Below, piece after piece: positions 1-5,721 of a stretch of DNA of 10,120 nucleotides; positions within the stretch are counted from its first letter, which is position 1, and every line of letters starts with the position of its first letter. The stretch lies in contig JASHUP010000005.1 of assembly GCA_030039915.1 (NCBI GenBank), positions 1-10,120 of the forward strand, in the 5' to 3' direction. A model generated the notes under the pieces. The model saw only the letters and a list, made by a program, of their open reading frames with translations. It was not told the DNA's origin and did not search any database. The stretch comes from Thermoplasmata archaeon. GTDB taxonomy: Archaea > Thermoplasmatota > Thermoplasmata > UBA184. Made by a program: the position numbers and the translations under genes.

Positions 1-1333
1 TCGGTTCGGGAGGTGGGGGAACCGCGGTGGCAGGGTGCGGCTCGGCAGGCGCTTCGGGGACGGCCTCGGCTGCCGGCGGCGGAGGCGGCGGTGGAGGAGG
101 AGCGGGCGCCGGCGGCAGCAAGGAAAGGAGAGCGCCGAGCTGCACCTGGAGTACGGGTTGCTCCGGAAGGCTGGTCGGAGGGACCCCGGTCCTCACGGTG
201 TCGGCACGAGCGATCACCCGCTGGAGCGCCTCGGCGGCCCCCGAGTCGCCGGGGGTCAACGCCCGCGGGCGTTCCCCGAGGGTATCGACGAGCCCCATGA
301 CCAGCGAGGAGACGCGCGAGAGGTGGGCCTGAGCCTCGTCCATCTTGCCGGCCGCGGTCGCCTCGAGCGCGGCCTCGATCGCCGAACGGACCGGGGCGAC
401 GTCCGCGCCGAGGAGAATGAGGTCGCGAACCTCGTCCACGAGCGGGGTCACGGCCGAGACGAACGGCGGGACCGGAGCCACGGCCGGGACCACCGATGGG
501 GGACGCACGATCGGTTCGATGATCTGCCGAGTGTCCCGGGAGATCGTGACCTCGAGGTTCACGTCGATCCCTTGCGGACCGATGCGATACGGGTGGAGTC
601 GGACGTCGTGCGAGCTGCCGCGGAATTTCTCGACGCCGACTGCGCGCACCGTCTGACCTTCGAGCTCCCAGCGGAACAGACGAATCTCGCCCCGGGCAAG
701 CATTCGCTCGGGAGTTTCCACATCCTCGAGCGGCGCCTCGACCGTCAGGATCGTCGTGACCCGAAGGTCGGAAAGGAATCGAAGGAGCGACTGGGCCCCG
801 GCGATGGGATCGAAGCCCTTCATGCAAAAATACTGGAGCGCGGTGAGCGAGTCGATCACGAGGCGAGTGTAGTTCTTTCGCATGACTTCGGTACGGAGCA
901 TCTGCTCGAGCGCGGTGATCGTCACTTCCACGCTCGCGAGCTCGGGGCTCGTGCGGATCCGCAGCGGCACCTCGCGGAACGGAACAGCAGAGCGGACCGA
1001 CGAGATATCCTTGAACGGCGTGCGCTCGTAGCGCATGATGTCGGGGATCGCGTCGAACACCTCCACTCGGTCGAGCGAAGGTTCGAGACCGCGGTGGTTG
1101 ACGCGGGCCTCGTTCGGCGGCTCCTCCAGCGTGACGAGGAGCACTCGTTCTCCTCGACGAGCTCCGTCGCAGAGGAACTGGAGGGCGAGCGACGTCTTAC
1201 CGGTTCCCGACGGGCCGACGACCAGGTACGGCCGACGGGCGACGAGTCCGCCTTCCAACATCGCGTCCAGCGACGGATTTCCCGTCGACACGCGCGGGTC
1301 CGCCGGGCGGGCGGCCGCGCTCTCTTGGACCAT
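1..1333 (-). CDS. KaiC/RadA-like P-loop ATPase with helical and proline-rich C-terminal region (partial, 3' end outside window)
   Basis: This is a RecA-superfamily ATPase of the archaeal KaiC-like group; its cellular role is not known. Reading the minus strand from ATG at 1333, 444 codons are open to the window edge with no stop. Residues 16-27 (VSTGNPSLDAML) match the usual KaiC entry motif. Walker A is GPSGTGKT at 40-47, an acidic pair E70-E71 follows strand 2 where KaiC proteins carry the catalytic glutamates, Walker B is LVID at 158-161, and EKFRGSSHD at 235-243 is the KaiC hairpin after the core. Residues about 295-352 form a separate amphipathic helical module, and the tail from about 383 is rich in Pro and Ala, with nine consecutive prolines. 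The start has a GAGGT ribosome site six bases upstream. It is transcribed divergently from the isomerase gene. The ATPase assignment is firm; a role in signalling, motility or regulation would be a guess. Confidence 0.9.
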   Translation of the reverse strand, partial: MVQESAAARPADPRVSTGNPSLDAMLEGGLVARRPYLVVGPSGTGKTSLALQFLCDGARRGERVLLVTLEEPPNEARVNHRGLEPSLDRVEVFDAIPDIMRYERTPFKDISSVRSAVPFREVPLRIRTSPELASVEVTITALEQMLRTEVMRKNYTRLVIDSLTALQYFCMKGFDPIAGAQSLLRFLSDLRVTTILTVEAPLEDVETPERMLARGEIRLFRWELEGQTVRAVGVEKFRGSSHDVRLHPYRIGPQGIDVNLEVTISRDTRQIIEPIVRPPSVVPAVAPVPPFVSAVTPLVDEVRDLILLGADVAPVRSAIEAALEATAAGKMDEAQAHLSRVSSLVMGLVDTLGERPRALTPGDSGAAEALQRVIARADTVRTGVPPTSLPEQPVLQVQLGALLSLLPPAPAPPPPPPPPPAAEAVPEAPAEPHPATAVPPPPEP

Positions 1334-1339
1334 CGGGGG

Positions 1340-1344
1340 ACCTC
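1340..1344 (-). promoter_or_regulatory. Shine-Dalgarno site of the KaiC-like ATPase gene
   Basis: On the minus strand GAGGT lies six bases before the ATG at 1333. It supports this start and shows that the gene has a leader, unlike the divergent isomerase gene. Confidence 0.6.
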
Positions 1345-1392
1345 ACACCAGCGCCCGGCGGGCGTCGGTTCGGTGTAGCATGGGGGTGGGGG

Positions 1393-1409
1393 CCTTTTCA
1401 ACTTTCCCC
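1393..1409 (-). promoter_or_regulatory. Possible BRE/TATA promoter of the KaiC-like ATPase gene
   Basis: Read on the minus strand this is GGGGAAAGTTGAAAAGG, a purine-rich BRE-like stretch followed by an A/T-rich box in otherwise very GC-rich DNA. Initiation about 25-27 bases downstream would leave a leader of roughly 40 bases, compatible with the Shine-Dalgarno site. The call rests only on base composition and spacing. Confidence 0.3.
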
Positions 1410-1442
1410 GAACGCGCGGGGCGTCGGCCCGCGGCACTCCCG

Positions 1443-1453
1443 TAAGAGATATC
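1443..1453 (+). promoter_or_regulatory. TATA-like promoter element of the isomerase gene (leaderless)
   Basis: TAAGAGATATC is the only A/T-rich stretch in the area and is centred about 30 bases upstream of the ATG at 1478. That is the archaeal TATA-to-start distance expected when transcription begins at or next to the start codon. No ribosome site precedes the ATG, in keeping with a leaderless mRNA. Confidence 0.55.
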
Positions 1454-1477
1454 TCCCGCGCCTCCCCCTCTCCGCGG

Positions 1478-2509
1478 ATGGCGCGCCACCTGGCCGAGGG
1501 CCCGGCCCGCATGCGAGCGCTGGCCGCGAGCCTCCCCGACGCCTTCGAAGCCGGTTACCGATCGGGGCGAGATCTCGCCCGACCGATCCCGGCGCGCGAC
1601 CCCGCCGTCTTCGCGGTTGGCATGGGTGGGTCGGGCATCGCCGCGGACCTCGCCCGCGGCATCCTCGACGCGGAGAGCCGCGTGTGCCTCTCGATCCTGC
1701 GGTCCCCCGGCCTTCCCCGCGGCCTTGCCCCGAGTTCCCACGTGCTGCTCACGAGCTACTCGGGCAACACCTGGGAGACGCTCGCCGCCTACGACGCCGC
1801 GGGCCGCGTCGGGGCACGACGGACGGTGATCACGTCCGGAGGGGCCCTCCTCGAGCGGGCCGAGACCGACGGAGTGCCCGTTCTGTTGGTCCCCCCGGGT
1901 TTGCCGCCCCGCTCCGCGGTCGGCCACCTGCTGGGCGGGGTGCTCGGCTTGCTCGACCCCGCGTTCCCCGAATCGCTCGAGGGCCGCGTGGCCCGGGCCG
2001 CGGAGCGAACTCGGTCGATGCTGCGCGAGTACGCTCGCCCCCGAGGTCCCGCGGCCCAGCTCGCTGCTCGGATCGAAGGACGCTTCCCGTTCGTCTACGC
2101 CGAGGGATCGTTCGTCGCCCTGGCCCGCCGGTGGAAGACCCAGATCGAAGAGAATGCGAAACGGGTCGCCGCGTTCGACGAGGTACCCGAGCTCTTGCAC
2201 AATGCGCTCGTCGGCTGGGACGCCATCTCCCGGGCCGAGGCGGGTCGATACGCGGTCCTGCTGCTGGAGTGGGCGGGCGAGTCCTCGCCGGTGCGCAAGA
2301 GTTTCCGGTACCTCGAGCGTCTCCTCCGGTCGAAGGGCGCACTCGTCGCTCGGGCTCCCCTCCCGATGGAGGACCGCCTCGAAGCGCTGCTCTCGGGAGT
2401 GTCCTTCGGGGACCACGTGAGTCTCTTCCTGGCCGACCTTGCGAAGGTCGATCCCCTTCCCGTGGATGCAATCACGCGGTTGAAGGCGGCCATCGCCGGA
2501 AACGACTGA
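1478..2509 (+). CDS. pgi/pmi: Bifunctional phosphoglucose/phosphomannose isomerase
   Basis: This cytosolic sugar-phosphate isomerase (SIS fold) interconverts fructose 6-phosphate with glucose 6-phosphate and mannose 6-phosphate, feeding glycolysis/gluconeogenesis and glycan precursor synthesis. The 343-residue length is normal for the archaeal family. First SIS domain motifs are GMGGSGIAAD at 48-57 and SYSGNTWET at 93-101, the phosphate-binding loop, followed by PPRSAVGHLLG at 143-153. In the second half, EENAKR (224-229) and PELLHN (237-242) carry the likely catalytic pair E225 and H241, 16 residues apart as in the crenarchaeal enzyme. The C-terminal signature DPLPVDAITRLK (325-336) ends in the conserved lysine; many relatives have DPTPV, so the Leu is a small deviation. 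The ATG at 1478 fits the TATA-like box about 30 bases upstream and implies a leaderless message. It is probably monocistronic, since 149 bases and a new promoter separate it from the tRNA. Confidence 0.93.
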   Translation: MARHLAEGPARMRALAASLPDAFEAGYRSGRDLARPIPARDPAVFAVGMGGSGIAADLARGILDAESRVCLSILRSPGLPRGLAPSSHVLLTSYSGNTWETLAAYDAAGRVGARRTVITSGGALLERAETDGVPVLLVPPGLPPRSAVGHLLGGVLGLLDPAFPESLEGRVARAAERTRSMLREYARPRGPAAQLAARIEGRFPFVYAEGSFVALARRWKTQIEENAKRVAAFDEVPELLHNALVGWDAISRAEAGRYAVLLLEWAGESSPVRKSFRYLERLLRSKGALVARAPLPMEDRLEALLSGVSFGDHVSLFLADLAKVDPLPVDAITRLKAAIAGND

Positions 2510-2579
2510 CACCGGGGCCGAACACGTCCACCGGAGCCGCGGGACCCGACGTCGTTCTGGTCCGGGGAGGAGGCGGAAC

Positions 2580-2597
2580 GGGCGCTGCGAGCGTCCC
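2580..2597 (+). other. Short GC-rich inverted repeat downstream of the isomerase gene
   Basis: Bases 2580-2597 can fold as a seven-pair hairpin with a three-base loop and one bulged T. It sits between the isomerase stop codon and the tRNA promoter. No T-tract follows, so it is not called a terminator; in DNA this GC-rich such a fold may be chance. The rest of 2510-2624 shows nothing recognisable. Confidence 0.2.
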
Positions 2598-2624
2598 GCG
2601 GCCACTTCCGACTCCCGGAGAACT

Positions 2625-2634
2625 GACAAATAGG
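2625..2634 (+). promoter_or_regulatory. TATA-like promoter of tRNA-Ser
   Basis: GACAAATAGG, preceded by GGAGAACT, is the only A/T-rich element in the intergenic region. Its centre lies about 29 bases before the first base of the tRNA at 2659, the archaeal box A distance. Confidence 0.5.
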
Positions 2635-2658
2635 AGCACGTCTCCGAGGATACCGGGT

Positions 2659-2778
2659 GCTGAGGTAGCCTAGCTCGGCCAAGGCGCCAGATTCGAGATC
2701 TGGTGATGCGTTTGCATCGCGGGAGTTCAAAGGACGCGCGGGGTCGTGCCCCGGCGACGGGGATTCTCCCCCTCAGCG
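2659..2778 (+). tRNA. tRNA-Ser (anticodon CGA) interrupted by a T-loop intron
   Basis: All parts of a class II serine tRNA are visible. The acceptor stem GCTGAGG (2659-2665) pairs with CCTCAGC (2771-2777), and G2778 is the discriminator, G73 being typical of archaeal tRNA-Ser. The D stem is GCCT/AGGC (2668-2671 with 2682-2685), with the GG pair in the D loop. The anticodon stem CCAGA/TCTGG (2687-2691 with 2699-2703) encloses TTCGAGA, giving anticodon CGA at 2694-2696, which reads codon UCG. A long variable arm, GATGC-GTTT-GCATC (2705-2718), marks a class II tRNA, and C2720 can form the Levitt pair with G2673. The T stem GGGAG (2721-2725) pairs with CTCCC (2766-2770), but the T loop is split by an insertion. 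Removing 2732-2764 restores the normal loop TTCAAAT. CCA is not encoded. A frequent alternative, a broken tRNA, is unlikely because both halves are intact. Confidence 0.88.
2732..2764 (+). other. Predicted bulge-helix-bulge intron in tRNA-Ser, position 59/60
   Basis: This 33-base insertion interrupts the T loop. With the T stem as outer helix, the fold has bulge A2730-A2731-G2732, a four-position central helix TTCA (2726-2729) against GGGG (2759-2762) with two U-G pairs, one C-G pair and one A-G mismatch, then bulge A2763-T2764-T2765. The inner helix runs 2733-2743 against 2749-2758, with one bulged G and one A-A mismatch, closed by loop TCGTG. The 3-4-3 geometry is that of archaeal splicing-endonuclease substrates, and cutting between the second and third base of each bulge gives exactly 2732-2764. 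The central helix is weak, so this would be a relaxed substrate. Splicing itself is inferred. Confidence 0.75.
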
Positions 2779-2798
2779 CCTCCCCCCGAACCGTATTG

Positions 2799-3005
2799 GT
2801 GGAGGTCGAAGTCGCGCGCGCCGGGCGGAGCCGGCTCGTCCGCCTGGAGGTCGACGCCGGCACTTCGGTGCGCGCGGTGGTGCGCCGGGTCGGCGAAGCG
2901 CCCGAGGGCTGTCTCGTCCTCCACGGGGAAACTCCCCTCCCGCTGGATACGTCGGTGGACGGCCCGCTCCGCCTCACCGTCGTGCCGACGTTTTCGGGGG
3001 GGTAG
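2799..3005 (+). CDS. Small ubiquitin-fold sulfur-carrier-like protein (ThiS/MoaD/SAMP type) ending in Gly-Gly
   Basis: Starting at GTG 2799 this is a 68-residue protein with the alternating pattern of a beta-grasp fold: a first strand (EVEVARAG), a second strand (RLVRLEV), a helix after GTSVRAVVRRVG, a short strand CLVLHGE, and a last strand LRLTVVPTFSGG ending in the free C-terminal Gly-Gly. Such proteins are adenylated by an E1-like enzyme and then either carry sulfur for thiamine, molybdopterin or tRNA thiolation, or are attached to proteins as archaeal SAMPs. Which role applies cannot be told here, and no E1 homologue lies in the window. The frame stays open upstream to GTG 2703, but that part lies inside the tRNA. 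TTG 2796 or GTG 2799, just after the tRNA end at 2778, are therefore the credible starts. No clear ribosome site or separate promoter is visible, so it may be co-transcribed with the tRNA. Confidence 0.75.
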   Translation: MEVEVARAGRSRLVRLEVDAGTSVRAVVRRVGEAPEGCLVLHGETPLPLDTSVDGPLRLTVVPTFSGG

Positions 3006-3046
3006 GCCCCCTCGTGACGTATTGCTCTCGCCACCTCGAGCGACTG

Positions 3047-3062
3047 GCGAAAGGGATTAAGG
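3047..3062 (+). promoter_or_regulatory. Possible BRE/TATA promoter of the zinc-ribbon/coiled-coil operon
   Basis: CGAAAGGGATTAAGGG combines a BRE-like CGAAA with an A/T-rich ATTAAG box. Initiation about 25 bases downstream would give a leader of roughly 15-20 bases before GTG 3101. A second A/T-rich patch, ACGAATAGG at 3084-3092, is too close to the start to act as its TATA box. Confidence 0.35.
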
Positions 3063-3100
3063 GCGTGCTAAGCGTCTCTTCGGACGAATAGGTACCTCTC

Positions 3101-4339
3101 GTGCCGGCCAGCTGTCCGATTTGCGAGCAGCCGATCCCGTCCACCGCGGTTCACTGCTCGGTCTGTGGATTCCCGACCGGTCTCGCGATCGAGGGGCTCC
3201 GCTCGAATGACGAGGGGAACGGCACTGCCGAAGCCGCGACTCCTCCCGCGGCACCGACGAAGGAGCGCCCCGTCCACACCCCGAGAGCGCTCTCGCCGGA
3301 AGAAGACCTCAACGCGGCGATCAGCCGCGACCTTCGCTCGAAGATGGACCTTGTTCGAGAGCTCGGGCGCGGAGCCCCCGACCTCACGAACGAGCTCTGT
3401 CAGGCCGCGCTCAGCGAGGCCGACGGGCGGATCTCCGAAGCGCTCGCGATCCTGCGATCGGCGCAGTCCCGCCTCGAAACGGAGAGCGAGGACCTCGTGC
3501 GGCGGAGGCTCACCGAGCTCGGAGAGCGGAGGGAGTCGCTCGAGCGAACCGGCGCTCGCATCGCCGTCGGGGAGGACCTTCGACGGGCGCACGAGGCGAT
3601 CGAAGGGGGAGAGCTCGACGAGGCAGTCCGCAGCGTCGTCAACACCGAACGGCGAATGACCCAGTTCGAGTCGGACTGGCGGGGCCTGCAGGGCCTGCTC
3701 GCCCAGGTCGAGGGACTGCGGAGCGAAGCCTCGGAGCTCGGCATCCCCCTCGGAGAGATCTCGAGCGAGGTCGAGGAGATCCGCGATCGGTTGCGGGAAC
3801 CGAATCTCACCGAGGAGGTGCTGGACGCCGTGGCGCAGGATGCTGCGCAGACCCTCATGTTGCTGCACGAGGCTATCCCAAGTGCCCTCAACGAGGAGCT
3901 CGCTCGGGCTGAGGCGACGATCGACCGCTACCCCGAAGATCACCTGCCGAGCGCGGTGGCGAAGCGCCTCCACCTCGAGGCGACCCGGCACCTCAAGAAG
4001 GGCCGGCTCCCCGAAGCCGTTCGAAGCGTGCAGGAGCTTCGGCGCGAACTCGCGGAGCTCGAGGTCGCCGCCGCCGCGTCGCCGGCGACCACGGCCGCCT
4101 CGCTCGAAGCGTCGCCCGCGGAGACCGAGGACGAGATGCTGGACCGGTTGCTGAAGAAGGCCCGGTCGCTCGCCTCGCGCGTCCGCACGCTTCCTCCCGA
4201 CAGCGACATCGCGCACGACGCCGCGGTCCAGATCCGGGAGGCGACCGACCACCTGCGAGCGCGACGCCTCAAGGACGCCGATCTTACGCTCAGCCGATTG
4301 ATGCGGATGCTCGCCTCCATCCCGACCCGGAGCGCGTAA
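3101..4339 (+). CDS. Zinc-ribbon protein with long helical/coiled-coil region, function unknown
   Basis: I do not recognise a named family. The 412-residue product opens with a compact zinc ribbon: C5-x2-C8 and C19-x2-C22, the second pair followed by GFPTG. A Gly/Ala/Pro-rich linker (about 34-62) follows, then almost continuous charged amphipathic helix to the end, rich in Glu, Arg, Leu and Ala with no membrane segment or signal peptide. Helical units of the type GRISEALAILRSAQ (109-122), GGELDEAVRSV (169-179), KGRLPEAVRSVQ (300-311) and RRLKDADLTLSRL (388-400) recur, resembling degenerate TPR-like hairpins. A low-complexity Ala/Ser/Thr stretch (322-340) separates the last module. Residues 192-260 align without gaps to the product of the next gene. 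The GTG start at 3101 is set by the ribbon beginning four codons later. The gene ends directly at the next start, so the two are surely co-transcribed. A cytosolic scaffold or nucleic-acid-associated protein is plausible but unproven. Confidence 0.85.
   Translation: MPASCPICEQPIPSTAVHCSVCGFPTGLAIEGLRSNDEGNGTAEAATPPAAPTKERPVHTPRALSPEEDLNAAISRDLRSKMDLVRELGRGAPDLTNELCQAALSEADGRISEALAILRSAQSRLETESEDLVRRRLTELGERRESLERTGARIAVGEDLRRAHEAIEGGELDEAVRSVVNTERRMTQFESDWRGLQGLLAQVEGLRSEASELGIPLGEISSEVEEIRDRLREPNLTEEVLDAVAQDAAQTLMLLHEAIPSALNEELARAEATIDRYPEDHLPSAVAKRLHLEATRHLKKGRLPEAVRSVQELRRELAELEVAAAASPATTAASLEASPAETEDEMLDRLLKKARSLASRVRTLPPDSDIAHDAAVQIREATDHLRARRLKDADLTLSRLMRMLASIPTRSA
4329..4332 (+). promoter_or_regulatory. 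Ribosome binding site of the second helical-protein gene
   Basis: GGAG lies seven bases before ATG 4340, within the last codons of the upstream gene. This supports translation of a dicistronic message. Confidence 0.5.
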
Positions 4340-5407
4340 ATGGCACGCGAGCACCGGGCGATCACGGCGCTCCGCCCCCGTCTCAACGCGCTCATCCAAA
4401 AGGGAAATTCGCTCCAGACCGAGGGGTTGCCGTTCCCGACCGATCACATTCGCGAGGCGTTCGAGCGGGCCGCGGCGGAGGGCCACGTCGACGGCGCGAC
4501 CACCGTGCTGAAGCGCGGGGAGGCGCTCCTCGCCCGTGCCGGGACCGACTGGACGTGGGTCCGGGAGCTTCTCCGCCGGGCCGACGAGCTGCGAGCCGTC
4601 GCCGCGACGATCGGCGTCGACCTCGCCATCCTCGATAGTCGGGTCGGGAACCCACGGAATCGGTTGATGGCCGAACCGCTCAGTTCGGGTTCGCTCGAGA
4701 AGGCCGCCGCGAGCGCGTCACTCGCCCTCGCGGTGCTCAACGACGCCGTGCCAAAGTTCTGCGTCCAAGAGGCCCAGGCGCTCGGGGTGTCGATCCGCCT
4801 CGCCCGGGACCGAGGCGAGGAGCTGGGAGAAGCCCCCGCCTCGTTCGCCCGGCTGCTCCAGGCACTCCAGGACCAGAACCTGCCGACCGCCGCTCAGCGG
4901 CTGGTCGAGACGCGCCGTGCGGTCGCGCGCATTCCGCGGGCGCCCGCGCTCCCGCCGCTCTCGCCCCGCGAGGAGGAAGAGATCCTACTGGAGGCGCGCA
5001 ATCTCGCCCGCCGATTGCAGCGCATCAAGGGAAAGGCTCGGGATGCGTCGAGCGCCGCTCGGCTGATGGCCCAGGTCCGGGCGGCGATCAGCGAGGACCG
5101 TCGCTACGGTACTCCCGAAGAGGAGATCGAACAGCTCTGGGCCGAGGTCGACCGCCTGACGCAGGAAAAGCGCAAGGTCACCCTCGCGGGCGGGACGCCG
5201 ACCACGTCCGCTGGGGAGAAGGCTTCCGAAGAGCCCGAACCGGAGTCCGAAGACGAGGACACGGAGCCCCGCCCGCGCACCGTGCGTCCCTCCTTCTACG
5301 TTCCCTACATCCCGCCCGAGGACGCGCAGAACCCGGATGACGCCGACCCGACGGGCCTCCTTCCGCCGAGCGGCCGAGGGCGAAACCGCACGAAGCCTCG
5401 GGCGTAA
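4340..5407 (+). CDS. Paralogue of the preceding gene: helical protein with acidic, proline-rich C-terminal tail, function unknown
   Basis: This 355-residue protein lacks the zinc ribbon but shares the helical core of its upstream neighbour. D70-W71 through P138 aligns without gaps to D192-W193 through P260 of that protein; by hand count about 22 of 69 positions are identical, including DW, LL, LR, RxRL and AxP. The flanking helices also correspond, for example EGHVDGATTVLKRGEALL at 47-64. A second helical part (208-282) is followed by a disordered tail with EPEPESEDEDTEPRPRP-like acidic/proline composition (297-313) and a basic end, GRGRNRTKPRA. No signal peptide or membrane segment is seen. 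The ATG follows the upstream TAA with no gap, and GGAG seven bases before it, inside the upstream gene, serves as ribosome site. The pair looks like an old tandem duplication whose products may form a hetero-complex. No enzymatic motif was found. Confidence 0.85.
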   Translation: MAREHRAITALRPRLNALIQKGNSLQTEGLPFPTDHIREAFERAAAEGHVDGATTVLKRGEALLARAGTDWTWVRELLRRADELRAVAATIGVDLAILDSRVGNPRNRLMAEPLSSGSLEKAAASASLALAVLNDAVPKFCVQEAQALGVSIRLARDRGEELGEAPASFARLLQALQDQNLPTAAQRLVETRRAVARIPRAPALPPLSPREEEEILLEARNLARRLQRIKGKARDASSAARLMAQVRAAISEDRRYGTPEEEIEQLWAEVDRLTQEKRKVTLAGGTPTTSAGEKASEEPEPESEDEDTEPRPRTVRPSFYVPYIPPEDAQNPDDADPTGLLPPSGRGRNRTKPRA

Positions 5408-5410
5408 GCT

Positions 5411-5438
5411 TCATATACGTATCGCAAGTCGTTTATAC
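5411..5438 (+). promoter_or_regulatory. Promoter region of gar1-tfb with two TATA-like boxes
   Basis: TCATATAC (5411-5418) is centred about 27 bases before TTG 5442, the distance for a leaderless start. A second box, TTTATAC (5432-5438), lies 21 bases further on and would place initiation near 5460, inside the gene. Between them is the palindrome ATACGTAT (5415-5422), which overlaps the first box and could bind a dimeric regulator. Such A/T-rich sequence stands out in this GC-rich region. Confidence 0.5.
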
Positions 5439-5441
5439 CAC

Positions 5442-5708
5442 TTGTCGCGGGCGAACGGGCGCCTCGGGAGTCGCGACGTCGGAACGGTGCTGGCGATCAC
5501 GCCGGCTGGTCTTCTCACGCTGCGGGCGGCCGGATCCGAGGTCGTTCCGGAAGGAACCCTGGTCGGCGACACCCGCGGAGCGGTTCGCGGACGGGTGGTC
5601 CGAGTCTTCGGACCGGTGGCCCGCCCGTACCTGAGCGTCCGCCCCCGACGCACGCCGACGCCCGCCGAGGGCACCGCCCTCATCGGGGCCACGCTGGTTC
5701 GGGAGTAA
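5442..5708 (+). CDS. gar1: H/ACA ribonucleoprotein subunit Gar1
   Basis: Gar1 is the H/ACA RNP subunit that binds the pseudouridine synthase Cbf5 and helps substrate loading and release during guide-RNA-directed pseudouridylation of rRNA. The 88-residue product has the family's six-strand barrel signatures: VGTVLAITPAGLLTLRA near the N-terminus, then VPEGTLVGDTRGAVRGRVVR, and VFGPVARPYLSVRP, the hallmark FGPVxxPY. Length is normal for archaeal Gar1. The frame is open upstream into the previous gene, but the first sensible start outside it is TTG 5442. It sits about 27 bases after a TATA-like box, and the next in-frame candidate, GTG 5487, would remove the conserved first strand. TTG at the very 5' end of a transcript is unusual. 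The gene is followed after 13 bases by tfb, an arrangement known from many archaea, so the two are probably one operon. Confidence 0.88.
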   Translation: MSRANGRLGSRDVGTVLAITPAGLLTLRAAGSEVVPEGTLVGDTRGAVRGRVVRVFGPVARPYLSVRPRRTPTPAEGTALIGATLVRE

Positions 5709-5713
5709 GAGGT
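5709..5713 (+). promoter_or_regulatory. Shine-Dalgarno site of tfb
   Basis: GAGGT lies eight bases before ATG 5722 in the 13-base gap after the gar1 stop. It fixes the tfb start and fits translation from the gar1-tfb message. Confidence 0.6.
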
Positions 5714-5721
5714 CGTAGGGC

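Noticed and set aside
35..1378. A 447-codon open frame on the plus strand at the left edge.
   Set aside because: It lies antisense to the KaiC-like ATPase, whose Walker A, Walker B and hairpin motifs are unmistakable. The plus-strand product is a low-complexity Arg-rich sequence.
2659..2778. Reading the tRNA as a degenerate pseudogene.
   Set aside because: Every stem pairs fully on both sides of the insertion, and removing the insertion restores a standard T loop, so an intron is the better explanation.
2703..2798. Upstream extension of the ubiquitin-like protein from GTG 2703 or ATG 2706.
   Set aside because: These codons lie inside the tRNA anticodon and variable arms, and the added residues do not fit the beta-grasp fold.
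1343..3034. A 563-codon minus-strand open frame across the isomerase, tRNA and ubiquitin-like genes.
   Set aside because: It runs through a structured tRNA and antisense to the isomerase, and its product is Arg/Gly/Pro-rich with no domain.
3068..4486. A 472-codon minus-strand open frame opposite the zinc-ribbon gene.
   Set aside because: The plus strand shows a zinc ribbon, a paralogous neighbour and abutting stop/start codons; the minus-strand product has no recognisable motif.
5337..5441. ATG 5337 as start of Gar1.
   Set aside because: It overlaps 71 bases of the upstream gene and adds an Arg-rich stretch absent from Gar1. The promoter-like boxes lie between it and TTG 5442.
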